This document shows, one piece after another, positions 1-6,118 of a DNA stretch of 7,575 bases. The stretch spans positions 1 through 7,575 of the forward strand of contig JANMWO010000004.1 of the NCBI GenBank assembly GCA_031394025.1, given 5' to 3'. The position numbers and the translations under genes are program-made. Under the pieces are notes generated by a model, which saw nothing but the letters and a program-made list of their open reading frames with translations, did not search any database and was not told the origin of the DNA. Position 1 is the stretch's first letter. Every line of letters begins with the position of its first letter. The DNA comes from JANXSF01 sp031394025. GTDB taxonomy: Bacteria > Acidobacteriota > Terriglobia > Bryobacterales > Bryobacteraceae.

Positions 1-57
1 GCGGTCACGGCTCGGTAACGAACTGATTCTACCGAACCGTGACCACGAGGGCGCGGT
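1..57. repeat. REP-like inverted repeat pair (locus A)
   Basis: Two copies of one motif face each other here. The left arm, read on the minus strand from 17 to 1, is TACCGAGCCGTGACCGC, identical over 17 bases to 4132-4148. The right arm (30-57, plus) matches 4132-4159 at 25 of 28 positions. The arms fold into a hairpin: 3-17 pairs with 30-44 with one mismatch (c11/a36), leaving a 12-base loop. The left arm touches the window edge and may be longer. The element lies beyond the 3' end of the oxidoreductase gene. Calling it REP/BIME-like is an inference from pairing, placement and recurrence. The T run at 57-62 is too far from the stem to make it a classic terminator. Confidence 0.6.
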
Positions 58-99
58 TTTTTCACCAAAGGTTATCCCAACAACGGTTGGAGCGGCATT

Positions 100-125
100 A
101 GGCATTCCGCCTGGCAGGGATGCCT
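100..125 (-). terminator. Hairpin just after the oxidoreductase gene
   Basis: Bases 100-108 pair with 117-125 (nine pairs, one of them G-T) around an 8-base loop. The hairpin sits about 8 bases past the stop codon of the minus-strand oxidoreductase gene, a suitable place for a transcript end. No T tract follows on the minus strand, so it could instead be a 3'-end stabilising stem or part of another dispersed repeat. A smaller inverted repeat (77-81 with 86-90) lies just beyond it. Confidence 0.3.
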
Positions 126-132
126 GTCTCAC

Positions 133-1398
133 TCACAGCACCACATTGGTCTTCACATCCCAAGTCATCCGACGCCCGCTTTTATAAGCCATATTCGCCA
201 AATGCGCCGCACCTGCAGCCAGATGCCCTTCCCTGGCATCCTCGACACTAGCTTTGCTTTCGCGTAGTGACACCAGAAACAAATCGGTGTGCGAAGGGCC
301 CTGTTCAATCTTCACTTCACGGGGTTTTTCGTGGGCAGCGGTTGGCTTGCGCGTGGCCAGGTATTTCGTTCTTGGTGCCTTTGGCCAAGACACACTGCCG
401 TATCGCTGCACGTTTTCTGACTTGGCTTCAAAGTGGTGCACCACTTTACCTGCACTCAATTCCAATGTCCCTTCGGTTCCCAAAACATACATTGTGCGCG
501 GCACGTATCCATTGCACTGGTTCACGGAAAGTTCAGCCAGGAATCCAGGATATTCATAGATGGAAGACATGTAATCAGGAACAGTCCGGCCATCTTTCCA
601 TCGGAATAAGCCGCCTTGGCTGACCACGGAACTGGGGGCTTCAACCGACATCACCTCGTGCAATTGCGAAGTCATATGGACGAACAGATCGGTTGCCACG
701 CCGCCCGAATATTCCCACCAACAACGCCAGCGGAAGAACACTTTCGGATCGAAGGATTTCTTTGGTCGGTCACCAAGGAATCTGGCCCAATCAATGGTCG
801 TTTCGGAAGCATCGGGCGGGATAGGGTAGATCCAAGCACCCTCTGGATTGTTGCGATTGTTGACCATCTTCACTTGCATGATCTTCCCCAACACCCCACT
901 CTGGACCAGTTCTTTGGCCTTGGCGGTAACTGCCGCAGTCTTTGCCCCACTGCCCACTTGCAACAACTTTTTAGAAGCCGCTGCCGCCGCTATGATCTCC
1001 GGACCCTCTTCAATAGACCAGGTCAGCGGCTTTTCAATGTAGACATGCTTGCCTGCTGCCAACGCGTCCAACGTCATCTTTTTATGCCAGTGGTCGGGGG
1101 TGGCAATCACCACAGCATCAATATCTTTGCGATCCAACACAGCCCGATAGTCTTTGGTGATTTCAATCTCACCATCGGTCTGTTCCTTGGCCCGCTGTAA
1201 ACATCCGCTATAGACATCGGCAACCATTACGGGGGTCACGCCGGGGGCTTTAATAAAATCGGCCAATAATTGCGACCCACGAAGTCCTGACCCAATGAAT
1301 CCCAAACGAATGCGGTCATAGGCAGCGGCCGCTTTCAACTGCATGGGCATCCCCGCTACCTTGTAAGCAATGGCCCCCATCATACTTCGACGATTCAT
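133..1398 (-). CDS. Tat-exported Gfo/Idh/MocA family oxidoreductase
   Basis: This is a 421-residue NAD(P)-dependent sugar-type dehydrogenase. A Rossmann nucleotide-binding loop GFIGSGLRG lies at residues 33-41, ATPDHWH at 99-105, and the family lysine motif EKP at 122-124. The C-terminal sheet domain carries GGVATDLFVH at 232-241, whose Asp and His fit the usual active-site positions. The N-terminus MNRRSMMGA, followed by an Ala-rich stretch to about residue 26, looks like a twin-arginine signal, so the enzyme probably acts outside the cytoplasm with its cofactor preloaded, as known for Zymomonas glucose-fructose oxidoreductase. The start overlaps the sulfatase stop (ATGA, 4 bases), and GGGGAG at 1402-1407 inside the sulfatase gene serves as ribosome site, so the two are translationally coupled. 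The substrate cannot be read from sequence. Oxidation of a sugar hydroxyl to a ketone is inferred from the neighbours. Confidence 0.9.
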   Translation of the reverse strand: MNRRSMMGAIAYKVAGMPMQLKAAAAYDRIRLGFIGSGLRGSQLLADFIKAPGVTPVMVADVYSGCLQRAKEQTDGEIEITKDYRAVLDRKDIDAVVIATPDHWHKKMTLDALAAGKHVYIEKPLTWSIEEGPEIIAAAAASKKLLQVGSGAKTAAVTAKAKELVQSGVLGKIMQVKMVNNRNNPEGAWIYPIPPDASETTIDWARFLGDRPKKSFDPKVFFRWRCWWEYSGGVATDLFVHMTSQLHEVMSVEAPSSVVSQGGLFRWKDGRTVPDYMSSIYEYPGFLAELSVNQCNGYVPRTMYVLGTEGTLELSAGKVVHHFEAKSENVQRYGSVSWPKAPRTKYLATRKPTAAHEKPREVKIEQGPSHTDLFLVSLRESKASVEDAREGHLAAGAAHLANMAYKSGRRMTWDVKTNVVL

Positions 1399-2966
1399 GC
1401 GCTCCCCTTTTTCTTAACGGCTGGAATCAGCTTTTCATAAGAAACCACGCCCGCTCTGGTGGCCCACGCATCGTAAAGGTCGGCCATCTTTTTCACCCGA
1501 TCCATCTGCTTCGCCGCCAAATTAGTTAGTTCGTTGCGATCCGCTTCAATATCGTACAGCTCCCATCCCGCGCGGAATTTGGAAACAATCTTCCACTTGC
1601 CATGACGCACTGCGCGATTGCCTTCGTGCTCCCAGAAAATGGGTTTGCGTTCCGGGCGCTTGCCAGTCTTAAATATCGGGACAAGACTTTCGCCATCCAT
1701 CGCCTGAATTGGTTTACCGCCAAATGTTGACGGATAGTTCGCCTTACTTACCTCGACGCAGGTGGCCATCACATCCACCAAATGTCCTGGATCGTGATTG
1801 AGCTTGCCCTTGGATGCAATTCCCTTTGGCCAATGGGCAATGAGTGGTGTGGAGATCCCTCCTTCATGCACCCAATGTTTGAATGTCCGAAACGGCGTAT
1901 TGGATGCATTGGCCCAAGGCAGGCCATAACTATCGTAAGAAGCTGCGGTGCCCGTTTCCGCGCCTTCCTTGCCCCGATGCACTTCTTCCGCGCAGCCACC
2001 GTTATCAGCCAAAAATAGGATCAAGGTATTGTCCATGATCCCCAGTTCTTTCAGTTTGCCTACAACGCGCCCAATGTTTTGATCCATACGGTCAATCTGC
2101 GCGGCATAGACAGACATGGCCAGGTCGCGCTGATCTTTGTCCTTCTCATCCTCCCAACTTGGAGCTTTTTCATCGCGCGGCGAAATTCCCCAACTCTTTT
2201 TCACCAGACCCATTTCCTGCATGTTCCGTAGCCGACGTTCCCGAAGTTTATCCCAGCCTTCTTTGTACTTTCCCCGATATTTGGCAATGTCCTCAGGCCT
2301 TGCGTGTAGTGGCCAATGTGGGGACGTAAAGGCCAAGTAGAGAAAGAACGGCTGGTCTTGTCTCCCGAATGTGTCCACAAATTCTACGGCCTTGTCGGTA
2401 AACGCATCGGTCATGTAGAAGCCTTTGGCGGGAGGCGTAAACGGTTGGTCATCCATGGCCATGGTTCTGCCTTCGTCCAACTGAAAATAGCTGCTGGCAC
2501 CGTTGATCAATCCAAAATATTTCTCAAAGCCGCGGTCCGTTGGCCAATGCGGACGGTCTTCCCCTACATGCCACTTGCCAGCCATCGCCGTATGATATCC
2601 GGCGGGCTTTAAGACCTCGGCGATGGTTACGCATCGGTCATTGAGAAATCCTTGATACGACGGGTATCCATGATCAACCACCATATGCCCCACGCCTGCT
2701 TGGTGCGGATACAATCCCGTAAGCAGAGACGCGCGGGTTGGGCAGCAACGGGCCATGTTGTAAAACTGAGTGAAACGCAATCCATTGCGACCCAGTTGAT
2801 CCAGATTCGGCGTGGCAATTTCCGATCCGTAACATCCGATATCGGAAAAACCCATGTCATCGGCCATCATCAAAACAATGTTGGGCCGGGGATCTTTGGC
2901 CGCTAAAGTGAAAGGCGCAGCGCCAACGGCACCGGCAATGTGACGGAGAAAGTTTCGACGATCCAT
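1395..2966 (-). CDS. Tat-exported type I (formylglycine) sulfatase
   Basis: This is a 523-residue arylsulfatase-like enzyme that hydrolyses sulfate esters. The signature CCPTRASLLTG at 74-84 contains the cysteine (C74) that is converted to formylglycine. Metal and active-site positions are visible: DD at 36-37, GKWHVG at 130-135, SPHWPLH at 215-221 and ADNGG at 320-324. The C-terminus has the usual WELYDIEADRNE segment. The ATG at 2966 is chosen because it gives the Tat signal MDRRNFLRHIAG; an in-frame ATG at 3059 would put 31 extra residues before that signal and overlap the divergent gene. No strong ribosome site is visible at 2966. It is the first gene of a two-gene unit with the oxidoreductase. 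It needs a formylglycine-generating enzyme, which is not in this window. The natural substrate is unknown; a sulfated polysaccharide is plausible. Assignment to a numbered sulfatase subfamily would need a database comparison. Confidence 0.95.
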   Translation of the reverse strand: MDRRNFLRHIAGAVGAAPFTLAAKDPRPNIVLMMADDMGFSDIGCYGSEIATPNLDQLGRNGLRFTQFYNMARCCPTRASLLTGLYPHQAGVGHMVVDHGYPSYQGFLNDRCVTIAEVLKPAGYHTAMAGKWHVGEDRPHWPTDRGFEKYFGLINGASSYFQLDEGRTMAMDDQPFTPPAKGFYMTDAFTDKAVEFVDTFGRQDQPFFLYLAFTSPHWPLHARPEDIAKYRGKYKEGWDKLRERRLRNMQEMGLVKKSWGISPRDEKAPSWEDEKDKDQRDLAMSVYAAQIDRMDQNIGRVVGKLKELGIMDNTLILFLADNGGCAEEVHRGKEGAETGTAASYDSYGLPWANASNTPFRTFKHWVHEGGISTPLIAHWPKGIASKGKLNHDPGHLVDVMATCVEVSKANYPSTFGGKPIQAMDGESLVPIFKTGKRPERKPIFWEHEGNRAVRHGKWKIVSKFRAGWELYDIEADRNELTNLAAKQMDRVKKMADLYDAWATRAGVVSYEKLIPAVKKKGSA

Positions 2967-3009
2967 AGGCCCATTATCATAACGCGGTGCAACGCTATGA
3001 TGGAAAGAA
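2967..3009. promoter_or_regulatory. Short divergent intergenic region
   Basis: These 43 bases separate the start codons of the sulfatase (minus) and the DUF1080 gene (plus), so they should hold or adjoin promoters for both. AT-rich stretches give -10-like hexamers: GATAAT on the minus strand (2978-2973) and TATGAT on the plus strand (2996-3001). Neither has a convincing -35 at normal spacing. The shared region suggests joint control of the three genes, but no operator palindrome was recognised. Confidence 0.3.
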
Positions 3010-4119
3010 ATGCGACGACGTGAATTTCTGGCAACCTTCCTTGTTCCGGTAGCAACCATGGCTCAACCGACAAGTCACGCTATCTTTGATGGCACTTCAT
3101 TGCGCGGCTGGAGCGTCCAACAAGGGCCCCAATCGGCTTTCTACGTTTCTGACGGTGCCATTTGCGTCAGCGATGCAGGCAACTTCCCCACCTGGCTTCG
3201 ATACAACGAAGAATTGGAAAACTTCGACTTCAGTTGTGAATTCTACATCAAGGGCTGGATTGATTCCGCCATTTACATTAACGCTCCACTCTACGGGCCG
3301 CCCCAGGAATCAGGCTTTGCCATCAAACTGTTTCACAAACAGGAAGCGCCCAAGCCGGAATCTATGGGTTCCATTTTTCCATTGGTGGCCCCTAAACTGG
3401 TGAACGTGAAAAGCAAAGGGGATTGGAATTCAATGCGTATTGTGATGGATTGGCCGACGCTGAAAGTCTGGTCAAACGGGGAACTAGTGCAAGACCTGAA
3501 TGTGGAATCCAACCCAGAACTTCGGCATCGTCTGCGTGGTGGATACCTGGGCTTGCAATCACTTTCCTACCCCATCCGGTTTCGTAATCTGCAGTTGAAA
3601 ACACTCCCTTCAAAAGTGAAGTGGCAGACTCTTTATGGTGCGCCCTCTGATTTGGATTTATGGAAGGTGGTGGAAGGTAAGCCACGCTTTCAGACTTTTG
3701 GCGAAGTGCTGCGGGGCGACGGGTTGGGCCATTTGGGAACCAAAGAGCGCTTCAAGGATTTCGATTTGGAAATGTACATTCGCGCCAGCAAGCATTCCAA
3801 CGGTGGGGTCTTCTTTCGGGCGGAAGGTTCTGGCAGTGAACCACATTACGAAATCCAACTGCATGACGTGGAAGGTGCCGTTTATCCTACTGGTTCTTTG
3901 TACGGTTTGCGGCGCGCCAAATATCCACGCATTCAGCCTGAAGAATGGTATCTGTTTCAAGTGCATGTGCAGGATCGGCATTGCCTGATTCGGATCAACG
4001 GAGAGACAGTTGTGGATTACGATACTTTGGAAAGAACAGATGCCGGGATGATTCTATTGCAGGCTCACGACGGCCCACGTTGGGTGGAATATCAAAGAAT
4101 CCGCATCCGGTCGACCTGA
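3010..4119 (+). CDS. Exported two-domain DUF1080 (3-keto-disaccharide hydrolase family) protein
   Basis: This 369-residue protein starts with MRRREFLATFLVP, a Tat-like signal probably cleaved near residue 18 (after TMA). It contains two concanavalin-like beta-sandwich units of the DUF1080 type. The first begins with FDGTSLRGW at 26-34 and ends near residue 196; the second runs from about 206 to the end. The second has the strongly typical elements GGVFFRAEG, YEIQLHDVEGA and PTGSLYG, and closes with VEYQRIRIRS. Family members studied elsewhere hydrolyse or rearrange 3-keto-glycosides; others may only bind sugar. The gene is divergent from the sulfatase-oxidoreductase pair, so a product of the oxidoreductase could be its substrate; this is inference. 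GAAAG just before the ATG is a weak ribosome site, and ATGs at 2997 and 3000 are out of frame. Which of the two units is catalytic is not known. Confidence 0.85.
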   Translation: MRRREFLATFLVPVATMAQPTSHAIFDGTSLRGWSVQQGPQSAFYVSDGAICVSDAGNFPTWLRYNEELENFDFSCEFYIKGWIDSAIYINAPLYGPPQESGFAIKLFHKQEAPKPESMGSIFPLVAPKLVNVKSKGDWNSMRIVMDWPTLKVWSNGELVQDLNVESNPELRHRLRGGYLGLQSLSYPIRFRNLQLKTLPSKVKWQTLYGAPSDLDLWKVVEGKPRFQTFGEVLRGDGLGHLGTKERFKDFDLEMYIRASKHSNGGVFFRAEGSGSEPHYEIQLHDVEGAVYPTGSLYGLRRAKYPRIQPEEWYLFQVHVQDRHCLIRINGETVVDYDTLERTDAGMILLQAHDGPRWVEYQRIRIRST

Positions 4120-4131
4120 ACGAATATCCGA

Positions 4132-4258
4132 TACCGAGCCGTGACCGCGAGGGAGCGGTCCCTCTCGCAACGGTAATGCCGATTAGTCGTCGTGCAAGAG
4201 TGCCCCATAGCAAGAGAAGGTCATGAAACCCTCAAAATCCGATCCCTAGTGGTCACGG
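4132..4258. repeat. REP-like inverted repeat pair (locus B)
   Basis: The left arm (4132-4159, plus) is the best copy of the repeat also found at 1-57. The right arm (4258 to about 4241, minus) is a degenerate copy: CCGTGACCAC followed, after two bases, by GGG, close to 37-50. The bases CCGTGACC (4139-4146) and GGTCACGG (4251-4258) are perfect inverse partners. Inside the left arm GAGGGA (4149-4154) pairs with TCCCTC (4159-4164) around a GCGG tetraloop. The element lies 12 bases after the DUF1080 stop codon, the same kind of position as locus A. The left arm is clear; the right arm is less certain. Confidence 0.5.
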
Positions 4259-4286
4259 GTAAGAAAGGCATTACCACTACGTTTTT
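4247..4286 (+). terminator. Possible intrinsic terminator before the DUF6677-like gene
   Basis: TAGTGGT (4247-4253) and ACCACTA (4273-4279) are perfect inverse repeats with a 19-base loop, followed two bases later by TTTTT (4282-4286). This could end readthrough from the DUF1080 gene or act as a leader attenuator for the gene starting at 4330. The stem is only 7 pairs with a long loop, so it is a weak candidate. The rest of the 4120-4329 gap contains the repeat of locus B and no supported gene. The reading frame is open upstream of 4330 as far as 4192 but shows no protein-like pattern. Confidence 0.3.
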
Positions 4287-4329
4287 GGAAGGACACCCGT
4301 CCTACTTGCGATACAATGAAGGGAAACTT

Positions 4330-4746
4330 ATGGCAGAATCGCAAACAATTCCTGAACCTTCCGTGCCGATATCGGCGTGGCTGCCAGCCGTGGCACTTTC
4401 CTGGATCATCCCTGGTGGTGGTCACTTTTTATTAAAGCAATATGGCCGAGGTGCCATTCTGATGGGAAGTGTTCTACTGACGTTTCTGCTTGGTTTGCTG
4501 ATGCGTGGGGCTTTTTTTGAACCGCAATCAGGCGACCTGCTGACCACCCTTATTTATTGGGGCGGTTACTTTGCGGACATGTGTTCCGGCATCTTTTATT
4601 TCCTGGCCGTCTGGATGGGTTATACACAACCAGATGTCGCCGGGCATGTGCACGATTATGGAACCAAGTTTCTGGTTGGTGCTGGGTTGATGAACGTTCT
4701 GGCCATGGTGGATGCTTTTGAAATTGCCACGAAGAAGAAAAGCTAA
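4330..4746 (+). CDS. DUF6677-like small integral membrane protein
   Basis: This 138-residue membrane protein has about four hydrophobic segments: 17-35, 42-58, 74-97 and 113-130. The first contains the recognisable WIIPGGGHFLL, followed by QYGRGAIL, a pattern resembling TM2-type and DUF6677 proteins of Acidobacteriota and Planctomycetota; this family call is from memory of its pattern. The C-terminus MVDAFEIATKKKS is also typical. Function is unknown. The ATG at 4330 is chosen over in-frame 4192 because GAAGGGA (4318-4324) sits 5 bases before it and because family-like sequence begins only after it. The stop codon directly abuts the next gene's ATG, so the two are probably one operon. The substrate or partner, if any, is not apparent. 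Confidence 0.75.
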   Translation: MAESQTIPEPSVPISAWLPAVALSWIIPGGGHFLLKQYGRGAILMGSVLLTFLLGLLMRGAFFEPQSGDLLTTLIYWGGYFADMCSGIFYFLAVWMGYTQPDVAGHVHDYGTKFLVGAGLMNVLAMVDAFEIATKKKS

Positions 4747-4929
4747 ATGAAACTTTCTCTCACACACTTTGAGGCGACGATCCTGTTTGCCCTGGTGATC
4801 TCTGTAGTGCTGGGGATTGTCACCAAGAAGACGGATAAGGAACGGCTGTATTACGGCCTGTATTGCTTCGGCTGTTTTATGGGCACCATATTCGGTTTAG
4901 CGTGGCTGATGAAGCTGGGCCACGGATAA
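4747..4929 (+). CDS. Small two-segment membrane protein
   Basis: This 60-residue protein has hydrophobic segments at about 11-25 and 36-55, separated by a charged loop (KKTDKER). It begins at the base after the TAA of the DUF6677-like gene, and the purine-rich end of that gene (GAAGAAGAAAAG) can serve as ribosome site, so translation is likely coupled. The N-terminal HFEATILFALVIS and the C-terminal GLAWLMKLGHG resemble small proteins I recall next to DUF6677 genes, which supports a real gene. Function is unknown; a membrane partner of the upstream protein is an inference. The stop lies 3 bases from the stop of the opposing gene, with no terminator hairpin in between. Confidence 0.7.
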   Translation: MKLSLTHFEATILFALVISVVLGIVTKKTDKERLYYGLYCFGCFMGTIFGLAWLMKLGHG

Positions 4930-4932
4930 GCG

Positions 4933-5481
4933 CTAGTACGGATATCGGCAGCCTGGGGATGGATTGGCATAGTAAGAATAAACACCTGGATTTGGGGATG
5001 TCAGAACATTTCGTATTAGAGCAGCACCGCCATAAAAACTCCCACCAGGCAATAGACTCAACGACTGACCTTCCGAAATTGCAGCATATAGGCTCATAGC
5101 GGCTTCCAGTTGCTTTAACTTCGTCTTTTGAGAATCGGTCAGCTCTGTCAGACTATTTTTAGCCAAGGTGGCGGCAGCAGTCCTGGCCTCACGACAGATC
5201 ACTTCAAGTTCTAAATACCGAACTCCCAGCGCATTGGAATCTATCGTCGGTTTTACGGTTTCGTCATTGATTTCCTGATTCACCTGAATCACGCGTTGTC
5301 CCTTCCCATTTAGGAAGTCAATATGATCGAACTGCATTTTCAGTAGTTTTTGTTCCTGATCGGTGGTCAGTCCAAGAAACTCTTTGATCACTGTAAAAGG
5401 GGACTCAGTGGGCTGCGCAAAGCAACTACCCATGGTCATTAAAGCCATAAAAATGTTTCGAGCAATGCCATGTGCGGTCAT
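4933..5481 (-). CDS. Secreted LTxxQ-motif protein, downstream paralogue
   Basis: This 182-residue protein has a signal peptide, probably cleaved after CFA (residue 22), then a mostly helical body. Two LTxxQ motifs occur, LTTDQ at 38-42 and LTDSQ at 114-118, as in Spy/CpxP-type periplasmic proteins and related secreted proteins common in Acidobacteriota. Residues 84-98 (ALGVRYLELEVICRE) are identical to the upstream neighbour, and the segment after LTDSQ is also closely similar, so the two arose by tandem duplication. The C-terminal tail is rich in Gly, Pro, Ser and Tyr and ends near PGCRYPY; PGCR is shared with the neighbour. It is probably co-transcribed with the upstream paralogue, 40 bases away. 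A role as a periplasmic chaperone or metal-responsive sensor is only suggested by the motif. The ATG at 5481 lacks a strong ribosome site; M12 is an alternative but would shorten the signal peptide. Confidence 0.75.
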   Translation of the reverse strand: MTAHGIARNIFMALMTMGSCFAQPTESPFTVIKEFLGLTTDQEQKLLKMQFDHIDFLNGKGQRVIQVNQEINDETVKPTIDSNALGVRYLELEVICREARTAAATLAKNSLTELTDSQKTKLKQLEAAMSLYAAISEGQSLSLLPGGSFYGGAALIRNVLTSPNPGVYSYYANPSPGCRYPY

Positions 5482-5521
5482 GCCCCATCTTACGCCGAAA
5501 TTCCGAAAAGCGCTCTGTGCC
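5482..5521 (-). other. Spacer between the two LTxxQ paralogues
   Basis: This is a 40-base gap within a same-strand gene pair. TTCCG (5501-5505) and CGGAA (5525-5529) are inverse partners 19 bases apart, too weak to call a terminator. No promoter is evident, which favours one transcript for both genes. Confidence 0.3.
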
Positions 5522-6091
5522 TTACGGAATCAATGGAGTACCTCCAACAGAGCCTGTGAAGCGGCAACCGGGCAAACCAAGGTATGCGGGCCCTAAGAGG
5601 AAGGAGGCGAAACCACCTGTACCCACAATGACGGTGCTTCCAGAATTGGATAGCAAATTGAAGCTTTGAGCCTCAGCAATGGCCCGGCCAAGATTCATGG
5701 CATCTTCCAACTGCTTCAGTTTCACCTTTTGAACATCGGTCAGTATTGCCAAGCTGCTTTTACTCAGCAATGCAGACGCGCCAACCACTTCGCGGCAAAT
5801 CACTTCCAACTCCAGGTACCGAACGCCCAGGGCGCTTGCATCCAGTGATGATTTCGCTGTCTCCTGATTGATCTCAAAATTAACCTGTCCCACCCGATCG
5901 CGCTTGGACTCCACCAAGCGGCCAAAGTCGGTTTGAATCTGGGCCAATTTCGTGTATTGATCGTTGGTCAAATTTAGAAATTGTCGCAACACGGCGAAGG
6001 GTTCTGGAGCCCCAATGGGAGTTGGCGGCTGCCCAAAGCTGAGACTGGCGGCGAACAGACAGAAGAAAACGAAATGTACCTTCATCTCCAT
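5522..6091 (-). CDS. Secreted LTxxQ-motif protein, upstream paralogue
   Basis: This is a 189-residue paralogue of the gene that follows it on the minus strand. It has a signal peptide (hydrophobic core about residues 5-19, likely cut before Q21), LTNDQ at 41-45, the shared block ALGVRYLELEVICRE at 87-101, and LTDVQ at 117-121 followed by KVKLKQLEDAMNL. The body is predicted helical from its composition. The C-terminus is a Gly-rich hydrophobic stretch (about 150-172) with PGCRF, absent from classical Spy/CpxP, so it may associate with a membrane or other surface. Two starts are possible: 6091 (M1) and 6085 (M3). Neither has a well-spaced ribosome site, and TATAAG lies only a few bases upstream of both, so the message may have almost no leader. 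It is divergent from the cytochrome gene. Function is unknown. Confidence 0.75.
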   Translation of the reverse strand: MEMKVHFVFFCLFAASLSFGQPPTPIGAPEPFAVLRQFLNLTNDQYTKLAQIQTDFGRLVESKRDRVGQVNFEINQETAKSSLDASALGVRYLELEVICREVVGASALLSKSSLAILTDVQKVKLKQLEDAMNLGRAIAEAQSFNLLSNSGSTVIVGTGGFASFLLGPAYLGLPGCRFTGSVGGTPLIP

Positions 6092-6118
6092 ATCTTATAC
6101 AATGCCTATGGGTGAAAT
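6092..6118. promoter_or_regulatory. Very short divergent promoter region
   Basis: Only 27 bases separate the minus-strand LTxxQ gene from the plus-strand cytochrome gene. TATAAG on the minus strand (6099-6094) is a 5-of-6 match to a -10 box, and TACAAT on the plus strand (6098-6103) overlaps it. No -35 at standard spacing is visible in either direction, so any -35 would lie inside the opposing coding region. GGTGA (6111-6115) is a weak ribosome site for the plus-strand gene. Confidence 0.25.

Noticed and set aside
616..1200. 194-residue open frame on the plus strand
   Set aside because: It is antisense to the oxidoreductase gene, whose motifs are clear; the translation is rich in Cys, His and Arg with no domain pattern and no ribosome site.
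2967..3059. Upstream extension of the sulfatase by 31 residues
   Set aside because: It would place arginine-rich, non-family sequence before the Tat signal and overlap the start of the divergent DUF1080 gene.
3392..3981. Minus-strand open frames of 97 and 107 residues under the DUF1080 gene
   Set aside because: They are shadows of a well-supported coding region, overlap each other, and show no recognisable features.
4312..4317. TACAAT as a -10 box for the DUF6677-like gene
   Set aside because: Transcription would start after or within the GAAGGGA ribosome site, and no -35 has proper spacing.
4192..4329. Upstream extension of the DUF6677-like protein from ATG 4192
   Set aside because: It crosses the repeat arm and the hairpin, and a good ribosome site lies just before ATG 4330.
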